The position numbers were made by a program, and so were the translations under genes. Source: Rhyacophila brunnea (lineage: Eukaryota; Arthropoda; Insecta; Trichoptera; Rhyacophilidae). From it: DNA of 64,000 bases. Of the stretch, positions 47,661 to 60,862 are shown one piece after another. The notes beneath the pieces were generated by a model that saw nothing but the letters and a program-made list of their open reading frames with translations, had not been told where the DNA came from and ran no database searches. The stretch covers positions 744,001 through 808,000 of the forward strand of contig JAGYXB010001748.1 of assembly GCA_022495005.1 (NCBI GenBank). Reading direction: 5' to 3'. Positions within the stretch are counted from its first letter, which is position 1, and each line of letters starts with the position of its first letter.

Positions 47661-48665
47661 ATTTAGCTCTTCTCATCCTGTTTGTGCTGGACTTTTCCCG
47701 CCAATTTCATCTAATATCGTCAATACACATTGTATTTCGGATTTTGTATTGGATTTAAAATAGTGCGTGGGGAACTTTTAGTTTTCAAGAATCTGTACAA
47801 TCTTACCATTGTGTGTACACCATTGTATGCTATGTTATTTCATAGACTTTAAAAAATAAATAAAAATGTTTACCATAAACCCTTTGATGTGTTGAATTTA
47901 TAAGTCATCCATTGTGCGAACCAAAACACTTTTAAAACATGATTTTTTTCACTTTTCTTCTATTCAAATATAAATAAAGAAAAATAAAAACGTTTCTTTG
48001 CCTTTGCGCGCAAATGAAATTTTTGGACGAAGAGAAATTGTGATAAAATTTTTAATCTTTGTTAGGAAGGCAACATTATCAGACCAATTCTATACAAAAA
48101 AATATATACCTACCTATATATTATTTCCTGAGTGAATTATTCTTCATTAGTATTTTTTCGCTTTATACGCACTGCTAATTTGATTCAAGAGGCTATATTA
48201 AATGTTTTATTTTGCGGTATAATTTATACACTTTTTTTTACTTCCTTTCGTGATAACTTATTCAAAATATGTCTTCCAAAATGGCGACGAAGAATATTCA
48301 ATGTCTACACTAACTAGTCAACGAAAAACATCATTTACATTTCACACTCCTCCTTGGGGCTTGTGATTCGCATCTCGATATAACAATCAATTCATATTCA
48401 GTATTTTATATAAATATATTTGCCGTTGGTGTTGATACGAATGAGCTTCGGAATAACTTCGTATCTACTGTAGGCGTAGCTTGAATTATTATTTCACGTA
48501 TGGAGTGTTTCATAATAAATCGAATCATGTGTGTGCCAACGTTTGAATGAAGGAAAAAACATATTCTATAAATTGAAAAATATGTAAATAATAATACTCA
48601 GTAAAATTATATATGGTAATTGTGCCGCAGCTGCCGTCATGAGATTTTATAACTTTCTTTTTAGA
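47661..48665. other. AT-rich, no gene
   Basis: A few short frames (for example plus 48132-48317) show no recognisable content. Confidence 0.3.
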
Positions 48666-48701
48666 CCAAACCAAACCAAACCTAACCTAACCTAACCTAA
48701 C
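48666..48701. repeat. Short interstitial telomere-like repeat
   Basis: CCAAA units are followed by four CCTAA units. CCTAA/TTAGG is the ancestral insect telomere repeat. A weaker run (TAACCTAACCTAATCTACC) lies at about 53309-53328. Confidence 0.7.
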
Positions 48702-50472
48702 ATCACATAATGACGTTTCCCCAGTCTCGGTATAACCACAAAGGCACTATATCCTCAACCGGTTCGGCCCTTATTCCGGATTGAGAACCTTTGTTTAAGC
48801 TAGCTCAGCCTTATGTGGGAGGAGGTAGTCACCTAAAGTTCTGTTCGACACTATTAAACACACCGTAATAATAGTATTTAATTTAATTGTTCAAAAGAAT
48901 CGCCACCCAGTAATGGGTTGACATCTGGATCGTTAATTATTTCGTTAACCTCCAATTTAAATTTATTTTCGTAACTATATACGCAAAATGTCAAAAACAG
49001 CTGACTATCTGTCACTTGCTTCTTACGTCAGATTGTTTTCCGTAGAAAACATCGCGGGATTATTTTTAGAAATAAAACCTCTCGATAATACAGTTTTAAT
49101 TATTTATTAAATTATTTTTGATGAATAAATTTATTATATTTAATGTTTATAAAGAATTCAATAATTTATTTTAGCTTTAAATAATTACTTAATTATTTTA
49201 TAAACTTATTTAACTTAATTATTATATAAAAGATAACTAATTATAATTATTTTTATATTTATTTAAAGTATAGTTGCACACTTATATACTAATGAGTCGC
49301 GGCCTATAAACTTTGGGAAACCATGTTCCATTTATAAAAGATCGCGGGGACCTATGACTTGATGCTATGACGATACGTTGTTTACGAATATCGACTGCTA
49401 ACGCGGTTTTAGTACGTCATCCGTGATGACGACACGCTAATAGCCCGGCGTAATTTTTCGTAAAATATCGCGGGGATATTCGCGAATTTATTCTGTGCAG
49501 CGGCACAACTTAACTCTATTATTAGGAAATCGACGACTGACTTGTATGGAAAAACGCGATCCTTTATACCCTTCAGAAGGGATTTTCCCAAAATTTGACA
49601 CCACAGATGCAAATTTACCCCACTCTAAATTTATGTTTTCTTTGAATAACTAAAGAACCGTCCATAGTTTCGATTAAGAAATTATGTCTACGCGTAAAGG
49701 TTCAAATACTTGTCATTGAAATATGGATTTTATTAAGGCTTCAAATTATTTGGTAAGTATATATATGCAAAACCAGCAAGTATTTTAATAAAAAATGCAA
49801 GTATTTTATTAAAAAGTTGGGAATTATTTAATATGAACAGCAAGTAAAAAATGATTATTGGTAAGTATTAAAATAATAACAATGGAAGTATTTAAATTAT
49901 TATAGGGAATTATTTAAATAATTATTAGTAAGTATAAATATCAATCTGTCAGAATAAAATCTATTTTGGACAGATTTTGTCTTTTATAGAAATAACTTAT
50001 TTAGTAGCTTCCTTATTATGTTAAATTTAGTAGGATAGTATTGTTCTTTCTATCCGGCTCTCCAGAACAGATTGTACTATTAGAATAGTATTTCTCTATT
50101 ATTTCATCCGTTACGCCCATTTAGTGTAGCAGCATTTGTGTATCTATAAAATGGCTCAATGATGTAATGTGTGTCTCCTGAGCAAGCTTCTAGTGCCTTT
50201 AAGATACTATTTCATTTAAACTATCAGCTGTAACTTAACTGCACATTCCGAACAATCCGTTGTAGGTAGCTGTTAGGCATACCTTTGTTAGGCATACGGT
50301 AAGATTTTTCCTTCAATTACGTATTAATTACATACAACCTATTACTAAAAACGACCAATGTGAATGATTGAAAATAATAATCTAGAATACACATCCCTCG
50401 AATAAACAATGGTAAACCAATTATTTACAGTCAAATGATAACATAAAAATATTGTCCTTCAATTTCGACATT
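48702..50472. other. Non-coding; hAT-like end at about 49291-49325
   Basis: The complement of 49291-49325 reads ATGGTTTCCCAAAGTTTATA followed by GGCCGCGACTCAT. It is similar to common hAT termini with a GCGACCCA stretch, but no partner end was found. The minus frame 49409-49612 is unrecognised. Confidence 0.3.
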
Positions 50473-51040
50473 CCGATAATCGCAACTTTTGGCAGCTCGA
50501 CTTTTTTATTCGTTCGTTGTTCAGTATCAGAGCATAGACAAATCGGACGACTTAAAGCCGGCGCTCCATTGGCACGCAAGTCAGATGATTTATAGTCTTC
50601 GGACTTTTTTTTGCGTGGAGCACCCCAGATCTGCAGACTTTTTAATCCGCAGACCAGGCTCGTTGGATTTCAAACATGTTTGACATTTTTACTCTCCGAG
50701 TTGCCCCGTCGATCACTATGCGAATTCGATTGGACATTAATACGTGATCATTCGGACCGAAAAAAAAATGTAATTTATTGTTTTAAACATTTTCATTGAT
50801 TAATTTGTTAATTTAAACATTAGAAAATTAGAGATTTATCAATTATTTTTTTATTTGTATTTATGAAACTACGTTTAAATAACACAACATTATAGGATTA
50901 CCGGAAGACATTACGATAATCGCAACTTTTGTTTTTTGACAGCTCGATTTTTTTATTCGTTCGTTGATCAGTAGCAGAGCACAGACAAATCGGTCGATTT
51001 ATTGTCCTCGGACTTTTGGCTCGCCAATGGAGCGCTAGCA
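50473..51040. repeat. Two direct copies of an about 130-bp repeat
   Basis: Both copies (about 50473-50615 and 50906-51040) contain CGATAATCGCAACTTTTG, CAGCTCGA, TTTTTTTATTCGTTCGTTG, CAGAGCA, AGACAAATCGG and TCGGACTTTT in order. The left copy has an about 35-bp insertion with GCGCTCCATTGGC, whose complement GCCAATGGAGCGC closes the right copy. The pair may be termini or internal repeats of one mobile element. Confidence 0.6.
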
Positions 51041-53769
51041 ATTGCCTCAGGTCTCTGGTCAGTTTCATGGTCTTGTTTACATTACATACTATAATAAATT
51101 GACAATATTAAATTATTATCTGATTCGGCATTTACACTAATAGTAAAAATAATAATATACATACATAACTAATTAATATACTTACTTAAATTAGTAATTT
51201 TAAAAGACGTTGAAATAACCTTTCTTGTAGTGATGAGTCCAAAACATGTGAAATTATAAAAAATCCACGAACTCTAACTAATTAATTTAGCATACAATTT
51301 TAATTGAGATAAATTTAATATCATACTATTAATTATTATTGTACCCAAACTGAGATTCATTTTTTTATAAAATTAGACAATAATAGGTAATAAAAATTTA
51401 CTTAGTTAATATATATATATATTAATATGATTTCTGTAATATTTGTAGTACCTACCTAGATTACCTATATTTGTGATCAATTATAAATTTAATCTTTGAG
51501 TTTATTCGCATTTCTTGTGTGAAATGTCCATCTAGCTCTTTTTTCTGCACCTGTGCGACTTCTTAGTTGATTTTCTTTTAATAACAATGTAATCATAAAT
51601 AGTTTGTTTTTACCGATATTCATGAATGCATAGACTAATATACTTTATATGCGATAATGGTAACCCTAAAATGCCGTGCGCCCCATTGAATGTTTTTTAC
51701 TTTTCATACTATCAAAATAATAATGGACATTGGTTTTATCTATTGGCCCATGTCATTTAAATAACGATTATTTATTTTTACTACTGATTTTTGAATATTA
51801 TTTCTTGCTGTACCAATATTTTACATTCAACATTAAAACTGGCGGGTTTATACCGATACTTTGAAATAAATACTTACCATTCATTTAAAATTCTGACAGT
51901 TGTTATTTAGAAACTTTTCAAAATTGTCTATTAATACTTGCTTCAAAAATGCACGCCTTTTATTAACTTAAAATACACAAAAGGGTTGAAAAAGGTCTTA
52001 CATGACTTTTCGGGGCATGTTCACACGCGAAAAGTGGACCAATGGGGCAGTTTTTACACCTCCTCCATGAGACCAAGAGCCAGACTCTTGGACCAATTAC
52101 AGAAAAGCTGTTCATTTCCCGGCTTTTCCGGAAAATTATGATCATTTAATTATATAAAAATAAGAGGCCTATTATAGATGTCTATAGGTGATACAAGTTT
52201 CGTAACAATCGCAAAAGTCCCTCTGGTACTTTTGATACAGATTGGCTAAATATCTTCTGATTCATTTATCAGGATCGCGGTTATGAAAAATGAAAATTTA
52301 TCCATTCAAAACGGTGCGTATTACTAATACGAATGACAAATTCATAACCGTTCGGATATATCAGTGTAAACAGAATGACGCAGAATTTAATCCAGCCGTT
52401 TCTTTTATACCGAAATTTTCCGCGCCGGTTCCACTCAGCTGGGAAGTAGGTACAATTAAAATTTACGTAATTACATTTATGAGGTACTTTAAACTAGATA
52501 TATAACTTTAGATTCAAACAAGATTCTTACAAGTATTGGTTTATAAGGTATGAAATTTACCTGTTTAGGGTAACTTTTTACAATTTGAAAATGATCTGTC
52601 GGACTTAATTAACAGATCTAAGAAATAATTTTTATTTGAAAATTAGCAAAATAATTGTGTCCTTGAACTTACATTGGTAGAATTTCTATTTTTGAAATTC
52701 CTTTATCTATCTTTTACAAAAATAGGTACTTAAATTCGTACGTACCTTATTATAATTGAAAACAATAATTTATTATTTAAATTAAGTGTGTGCAATCAAT
52801 ACTTACAATATGCAATCATTAGATTTTAATAATAACGTTATCTAATATCATAATTTATTTAATTAAGATATTTTATGTTAGAAAACGGAAAATACATCGC
52901 AACTCAAATTCAAATTCTTTCACGTAAATAAAATTTGATTTTATATAATTCAAAATTGGATTGGATTAATTATGAATGGACATTTGTTTACAACATTTAG
53001 CAAATGATATCGCATAAGTCCTTTACATTTTATTATTTATTTTTAACCTTAATTCTAGACATTTTAGTTACTTACATTATATCTTACAATACCGTTCGGT
53101 CTTCCTGAAAGAAACTCATCCATAGTTCACTCTGAGTGGCTGTTAGTCGCTCAGACTGTACTATGGGACTCACTACATAATTGTTATAGCTTTGTTTAGA
53201 GGTAGGCCGCGTAATTTCATACAAAAATCGACATTCATGATCGGACCGAAAAGTTACGAATTTATCGCAAGAAATGCCGGCTGAAGGCGTGAATTTTCTG
53301 CCCATGTCAATAACCTAACCTAATCTACCCTACCCCAACCTAATATTACTTAATATAATCTTAGTTTGTGAAATGATGCATCAAAATGTATGAAAATTTC
53401 AAATTTTAAAATAACAATTATGGATCGAAAAGCCTATGTGCCGACAGAAAAACGTATTTATTATAATTGTCTACATGGAATAAACTGTTTTCGTAAAAAA
53501 ATCATAAAAGCTCATGACGACATCTGCAGCATAATTGCCTTATATTTAAAAGGTTATATCCAAACCAATTAAAGTGTCATAATTATCATCCCACGGCATA
53601 TTATTGCAATTGTATTGTCACCACCGTGACAATGCGTCTGTGAGTTTATAACCCGATGTAATATTATGGTCGGAACAATTGGATGATGTAGACAGGTTAA
53701 GTTTTATTTTATAAGCTGCCATATACCTACACATAGTGTACAAAAATGACAATATGGGCGTGAGATCTG
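51041..53769. other. AT-rich, no gene recognised
   Basis: The minus frame 53084-53305 (73 codons, MGRKFTPSAGISC...) has fairly balanced composition but no recognisable family. Other frames are short. Confidence 0.3.
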
Positions 53770-54075
53770 TGGGTTTATTCTATGCTTATCGACCGCTAAA
53801 GTGATAAAGTGATAAATATTATCAAACTTAGGGTAGGTTTGTATCAAAATATTAGCACTTATTGTAACAATTACACGAAGTTGGTTTTTATTGTTGCAAT
53901 AAGTGCTATATTTTAACAGCACCTATCTTGCTGCTGTTAAAATATCGCACTTATTGCAACAATAAAAACCAGCTTCGTGTAATTGTTACAATAAGTGCTA
54001 ATATTTTGATACAAACCTACCCTAAGTTTGATACTATTTATCAAATTAGTGTTCGATAAGTATAGAATAGACCCA
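53770..54075. mobile_element. 306-bp foldback element
   Basis: Arms of about 150 bp are reverse complements. The outer ends are TGGGTTTATTCTATGCTTATCG and, complemented, TGGGTCTATTCTATACTTATCG; the centre is TATTTTAACAGCA with a loop of under 10 nt. Arms match closely (GCACTTATTGTAACAATTAC, AAAATATTAGCACTTATTG). It has no coding capacity and is unrelated in sequence to the 1.4-kb palindrome. Confidence 0.85.
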
Positions 54076-54115
54076 CTGGTGACACTAGCAGCCATGGTGA
54101 GTTATCGACCTGAAG

Positions 54116-54625
54116 TTAAGGGCGGACGTACTCAGCGTGGGTCAAAATGGAGCTTTTTTCTATTTTCAAAGCATGATCCTGGATATACCTTAAACGTTGT
54201 AGATAATTAATTTATATAATTTTGAATGTTTTAGAATATAGTCATATTTCAGTGCATAACTGTGCAGTGGTGTTAAGATTTTTTACATTTATTATTTTTT
54301 AAACCCATTTATAAAACCATCAGTAGAATTTCGACATTATTATAGTGAAATATTTACGATAAAAAATTAAATTGATAATCTCTGTGATCCCAAATTTGCC
54401 AAGAATTGGGCATTTTATTATTCAAAAAATGGGCAAGATTAACACATTTGAAGATAATTCTAAAGATACTCATTATAAGCTATGTTTTTGACCATTCAAG
54501 TGTGATAAACATCCTACGAATAATGATTGCTTTATAATAATTATTGACCTAAGGATAAGGCAGTGTTTTTTTTGAAATATGCCATTTATTTTGGCATTCC
54601 CCAGTGGTTAAGCTACAACATACGG
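54116..54625 (+). repeat. Single-arm copy of the 44.7-kb foldback family
   Basis: It starts TTAAGGGCGGACGTACTC and follows the left arm of the palindrome (CATGATCCTGGA, TTAAACGTTGTAGATAAT, CAGTGGTGTTAAGATTTTTT, GTGATCCCAAATTTG, AAGCTACAACATACGG). It lacks about 90 bp of the arm after TATAATTTTGAA. There is no opposing arm. It begins only 40 bp after the 306-bp foldback element. Confidence 0.8.
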
Positions 54626-54927
54626 ACTACATGAATTAGTCAACAATCTAAACGACGAAAAATTGAGAATTTAATAAACTAAATTTTAATAATAAATATG
54701 ACCATAAAATATAATGTAATAATAAGATGTGACCCTGCAACGAATTCAATTTTTATTACATTTAGTTACAATTGTAAGTTTATCTTTGAATTAAAAAATA
54801 AATAAAAAATCTTTTTTACATATTATGTATTAATTAATACAGTTGAAATTGTAAATTATCAAAAAAAATCTCAAATTGCAAGCTTCGAATTTGTCCGCTA
54901 GGTTCTCTGCTGGCGTGCCTCTTCCCC

Positions 54928-57665
54928 TTAAGGGGGATGACATCAAAAGTTTCGATTTCATAGAGCCATCTATTACCCGAATTACAAAGCATATAGGTCA
55001 AAACTATATCTGAATCTAATTCCAATTACAATCCAATTTAAATGAATCTTCGAGGCATCTTATCTAGATGTCGCTGTAATTATATATTAATAAAAAATCT
55101 AAAAACAGATGTTATAATTACAGTTATTATTTAAACAATGGTATATATATTGTTTGCATTTTATTTCAGTTGGACTTTTTTATATTTCGTCAGATTATTA
55201 TAAAAATATAAGTATGTGGACCATAGACCTGGTATAATACCTTATAATGATTACTTATGTGAATTTAATTGGAATGGTTTGGATTAGATTGAATTAGATT
55301 TTGGATTTTATAGTAATATTAAAAAACATATACATATAATAATATTATGTAATGATATTTATCTGTGATAACAATCTGTAAATTATTGACATTTTCATAG
55401 TAATGAAGATAATTAATTAGGTATGGAATCATTAGACCATACACTTGATCTCCATAAAAATGGCGTCATAGGCTATTTTACACCACATTTTTACAAAATA
55501 ATGATTAGGTTTATCGTTTACCTAAGTAAAATATAAATATTATCAATACATTATTAGAACAATCCGAAGATGACAGCCTATTTGGTGTATTTGAAAATAA
55601 TTAAATACACCCAAAACATTGACATTCTTAATATAAAACTTGACTTTTGCAAATGGTGTGTGCATATACAGTTACCTACGTCAACTGTCGAAAAATCATC
55701 ATTTATCTACCAGAAATACAAAAGGTACGATATTGATATTTTTACTCTCCATTCCGTTATATGTTAGCAATTAGAATGCATAGCTATATTTAAAGAAATT
55801 GAATTTTATTAGGGACTTAAAATACGCCAGGCGGACTTGTACCGAAGAGCGACATGAAGTTTTGGGGTTATTCCGCCTGAGGTAGGGTCGTCAAAACACT
55901 TTTTTATAGTATTATTTTTCAATATCAATAAATACAATAAATTATCTATTATTTATTAGTGGAACGCCAAAATAGGTACAACAATACGATTATTATTATT
56001 TGTTCGTTAATAAACCAATTTGATAGAAGCATGATGAAATTGATATTGGCGTCTAATAAAATTGTGTAAAAAGTACTAAATATATAAAAATACACATAAG
56101 CATAATAATTGTATTGGTATCTATTTTGTCATTAGATGTAAGCGGCTTCAATAAATCAGTTTTTGTATTCAGTTACAAAGATACTTGTTATATTTCTTTC
56201 AAAAAAACAAAAATAACCAAGAAAACAATAGTTTCATACATTATAATATTATTCCTACTTCATTAATAAGCACGTTTATGTTAAAACATATCATAATATT
56301 ATGAACATAGTTTATGTACAAAAAATAATTAATTATATTTTTTGCCCACCCCTAAGTTCAATCTATAAAATGTATGCACGTCTCAATGAAACAAGAAACA
56401 AGGGTAATTCCGCCCAGAAAATTTTGACGATGTAAAAACATATAAAAAAGATAAATATATATGGGTTATGGTATTTAACATGTTTGCAGCATGTGATATG
56501 AGTATTATTCCACTACATTGCTGTTCCTTCGTAACAGTGATAATGACTTAGTCGGATTTTTTTTAAGTGGGCGGAATAACCCCGAGATAGTGTAATTACG
56601 CCTACATATTTGTATCAGTAAAATCAATATCTTAGAATGTAGATAAATAATATTAACTATTTTTAATAATTGCAGTTAAGTATATATAACCATAAAAACC
56701 ACATAACAATGGATACGTAGTACAAAAAAAATGTCAGAAAATAAAAATTAACGCCTTAGAAAAACCAGCCGGAATAACCCCGTTTGACGGTATCAATTTT
56801 AGGACATACCCGGTGGATGTGGTTTTTATTGTGTATTGAAATTGACTGATGATGTTATGATGAATGTTTGCTTTATTTTATCAATATACAAGTAAACAAA
56901 TGAGAAGACGGCTTAATGTAAATGTTAACATAAATTTCTCAATTTGTTTCAGAAGATTCGTAATCTTAAAAATAAATTATGTTTCTCTTGTTTAAATCGT
57001 AGTTTGAGGGACTTTTCTAAACTTGGCACCAACCACCTAACAAAATACCACCATTCGTCAGGAATAAATTATTCATCTTATGGGTACGTGTTTCAAATAA
57101 GCTTACGGCAATTAGAAAGCATACCAATTCAAATCTTATATCGCCACTTTTCGCCGTTAGAGGCGCCACCTCCTGGTGCACAGTAATTAGAAAATGTTAA
57201 TTAACAAAAACCTAATTACAACTCAATTAAAATATTACATAAAGTGTATCTAAAAATTAAGAAAAATATTTTAAACAGGTCGTCGTGTTCATTTGATGCA
57301 ATTATTCAAAATTAACTAATTAAAATGCATTTTTATTTTTCGTAAAAATCGATGTTTTTTAGATTGAAAAAAAAAACATTAAAACTATACGTAATTGACA
57401 AAAACGACACGTTAGTTCCAAGAAAAGTTATTAAACAACATTAAATCGATAATTTTGTTTCTAAGAATTACCTGGAACGATAAATGTATCTAGTAGTAAA
57501 ACCCTTATTTTTAGCCGTTTTTTATTATTTGTCGCTTTCCCTTTGAAATAAAAAATATATTTTATTTTTCTCATTATATTTAGATGGGTATTGATCGATT
57601 AAAATATGTTTAAAGAATTAATTTGATAATGAATTATAATGAATTTCTATGCCTCTTCCCCTTAA
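54928..57665. repeat. Possible TTAA-bounded element, 2.7 kb
   Basis: The left edge TTAAGGGGGATGACATC and the complement of the right edge TTAAGGGGAAGAGGCAT are similar over about 16 bp. The left neighbour also ends GTGCCTCTTCCCCTTAA, so several related termini meet here. No transposase is recognised inside. The plus frame 56944-57186 (preceded by TTTGTTTCAG) is unassigned. The identity of the element is tentative. Confidence 0.3.
55864..56583. repeat. GGGGTTATTCCGCC inverted repeats
   Basis: GGGGTTATTCCGCC (55864-55877) and its exact complement (56570-56583) bracket 720 bp. Partial versions occur at about 56402-56415 (GGGTAATTCCGCCC) and 56769-56781 (CCGGAATAACCCC). No target duplication is seen at the outer borders. 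They may be termini or subterminal repeats of a decayed DNA transposon. Confidence 0.45.
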
Positions 57666-58938
57666 TCGGCCGCTACCCGTCATAAGTGATAAAAGGTAGA
57701 TAATCGATTTTACTTTTAAAATGTAACTAACCCATTATTTTCTGCGGGGCATATCGATTCCCTGTTCAGTCTACATCAATATAATATTATGCTCGGTGGC
57801 GAAGGATGGAGGTAGGCTGTTAAAATCCGCTATAAATAGTGCACACTAAACTTTGTCAGTCATACGTATTTGTTTTCGAAAATACATAATTTTGAAAAAC
57901 ACTTTCTGAGAGAGTATATTATAACCAATAGAAAAAATCTTTTCTCATTCGCCACTATTATTTTTTCATTAGGCATATTTTCTATCTATAGGTAAGAATA
58001 AAAAAATATATCTCCACATTAGTCTCCAATGGATTGGCCAGCATCAAGCTATATCTCGAAAAATCTATAAACCAATCTCGAATAGTCGAGAAATCAGAAA
58101 CTTTATGTAGGTATATACATCATTATTTTAACACTACTTTTATGTTAACGCCCCAAGAGCCAATTGACAAATAGTTTTTCCACCTGAGCACGTTAGCGGC
58201 CAATTGAATTGAAATTAACGGTCGTTTGTCAGAGTGCAAGACGTAAAGTACAAAGAAAACCATCGACATGGATAACTTACGTTGCGCCATGTGACTGGTC
58301 AATAATTATATGTGTAATTATAACGTTTTTTCGTTTGGAATTGATTACTTGAGAAGAGGAGTGGAAGAAGGATGCAGCAAAGGTCCACCCCGGCCAGTAT
58401 TGCTATAAAAGAAGGAAATAAATTATCATTCACCGTGGAGTAGGGATTAACGCATTAGCCTTCTGATCGGTGGATGATGGATTTGCATCCAACAGCATCA
58501 TCAAATTTTCATACCGTTTTTCAATCAATAGGATTGTATTAGATTCGATGCATGAATGCACAATGAAGAATAATAATTGATCTACCTTAAAATAAGTACT
58601 GATACCATTGCGATATTCCAATAATTAATTATTACGGTCTAAATAATTGTAAGGTGCACAGACCTAGTTTGATTTTATTTATTTTAAAATTCCTGCATTT
58701 TCGGAGCACATTTCAAAACAATACCAACATAGGCGTTAGTATTCGCCTAAGCGACGAAACAGCCGCGATACTTTCTACCAGCGAAAGATCTTTTGCAAGA
58801 AAGTCAAGAGTAGAGCGTGGATTTACACGCCGACTTGATTATCAACCCCATTACGTAATGTAAATGAAAAATATTTACTACCTTTATATAACCGTATTTA
58901 ATATTGTACCCAAATGTAACTTACTTGATTTTAATAAT
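57666..58938. other. No gene recognised
   Basis: Mixed AT-rich sequence. The frame at 58654-58863 has a SERSF-containing stretch but no supportable homology. The minus frame 58430-58621 is unassigned. Confidence 0.3.
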
Positions 58939-59989
58939 AATAATTACAAGATAAAAAGAACTTTTTATATACAAGGTTTTTAAATTTTCTGTTCAATCAT
59001 TATGCTCAATATGTTTGATTATATAGTAGTGTGATTACAAATTCTATAGTTTTAGAATTCGTTGTACTATGAGTTATGTAAAAAAAAAATAACGTATTTC
59101 TATCCAGTAACGTACCGTGGGGCAGGCAAAACTCGTTTGAGTATAGATTCCGTGGAGACAAGATATTTCTTTACCTTGCTGACTATTTTTCATCAATGCG
59201 ATCGTTAGAGGATGTGTACCTTATTAAAATGTAAAAGATTTTCAATGCTTTACAAGATAAAGATAAACACAATAACATTTAGTACGTATTACCTAAAGTT
59301 TACCGTTACAAATTTGAAAAATGCAATGCGGCATTTTGAGTCTGATAATGACATCACTGTTTCTGTCAAATTAGAAAATATAACAAAAATAAAATGATTC
59401 AGACCTTACGATTTCGTACGAATTGGTAAAAACAAGTTTAACGAGTTTGTTCTTCCTATAAATAACTTTTTTCTCTTTGTGTAAAATTTACTACCCAGAC
59501 ATTATTAGTTTTCCTTGTCCATAAACAGTAAATGTAGCTTAAAGATGTTTTTGGGTTTTCCGAAAATGTTTTGAATCAAATATATAATTATGTAGGTGCC
59601 ATCATTACTGGAAGGCATCCCCAAGCTGATTCCACTTTTCTCGGTCCAGTGCATTGCGTTGCCAAGTGCTTCCGCAGAACTTTATCATTTCATCGATCCA
59701 ACGGCCTCTAGGTCTACTTTGCGGACGTTTTATACCTCTTGGATACTACTGAATGACTAAATTTGTCCAAAGATTACTTACATAATTACATAGTACATAC
59801 ATAATACATTGATTGTCTCAGTACTAAATACAATTTTGGTATAAAAATTGAAAAACTGTTCTGATATATTCTAAAAGTTTCTAATATCTAGCTAGTCGGT
59901 AAGTTAGTTAAAAATCGATTGCAAGATTTGTACCGGACAAACAACCACCGGACAAATAAGAATACGAGCTAAAAAAACGTTGTAAAAGA
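58939..59989 (+). repeat. Interspersed repeat family, copy 3 (split)
   Basis: The left part 58939-59008 matches the start of copy 1 and the right part 59855-59989 matches its end (CTAGCTAGTCGG, AAAAATCGATTGCAAGATTTG, AACAACCACCGG). Between them lies about 850 bp of other DNA, including an RTE LINE 3' fragment, so this copy was interrupted or rearranged. Confidence 0.65.
59592..59748 (-). pseudogene. RTE-type LINE 3' fragment
   Basis: The minus strand reads RPQSRPRGRWIDEMIKFCGS, then TWQRNALDREKWNQLGDAFQ, ending in stops. This is the classic C-terminal block GRP-x-x-RW-D-x-I and DRxxW of RTE-like proteins. About 50 codons remain, in one frame and well preserved. Confidence 0.75.
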
Positions 59990-60862
59990 TGGTAGTATAG
60001 AAAGTAGCCGGCATAACAACCCTTATAATACAATTATTTTAGCATATCTGTAATACCAATTGTATTAAATCATTTAGTAGGCGCCAAAATGTAAAGGTCT
60101 AATTTTATTTTTTTTGAAAACAAATATACCATGATATATAATATTTTACCCTTAAAAAGTACGCCAAATCTGCTGTGCTTACGATAACGAATATTTAAAT
60201 ATTTCTTTTATGGTGGTAACTGTCAATGCATGGTTGAACTCACTAGTTAAAAATGTCCCTCTGAGAAAGTGGAATTAGTACTATAACTTTGAGTTATTAA
60301 TAATTTAAATATTTATTTAATTTATGAAATTATTACAAAATGCTTTTCCAATCAACTCCAATTGCGTTACAGTTCACAATAAGTTAATATATTTATCGTC
60401 ACGAAATGCGATAGAAAATAATTTTTCGCAAAATATTTTTTCAGCTCTACAAAGACAATTTTTCACTTACAAATTTTTCGTATTTGGCACATTTTTTTTT
60501 TTTTCAGACTCCGCTAATATCACTATCTACATTTTTCTGCCTACTCAGCGTTCATGAATTATTTATGATACTTTCGGTTGAATTTTATCAGTAAAGAATA
60601 CTTATATTATTATTTTCTCCCATTTTTTTGTTTACGTCATCAGTGATTTCCACGTCAATTTTTAGACGAAGACATCCTGAAGCCGAATCGTGAGGTTAAT
60701 TTATTAAAATATCCTGATTTATGGTAACACTATTCTTCTCGATTAGAACTCTATTTATCTCGAGATCTACATAATGTGGCATGGAATCCCTCCCGCTGGC
60801 TGTGTAAGATTCAGACAATGACATTAATATGGACGAAGCATCTGGAAAAAAAATGACGGGTC

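Noticed and set aside
58654..58863. Possible hAT dimerisation motif (SERSF)
   Set aside because: Only five residues resemble the motif. The flanking hydrophobic positions do not fit, and no hAT ends surround it.
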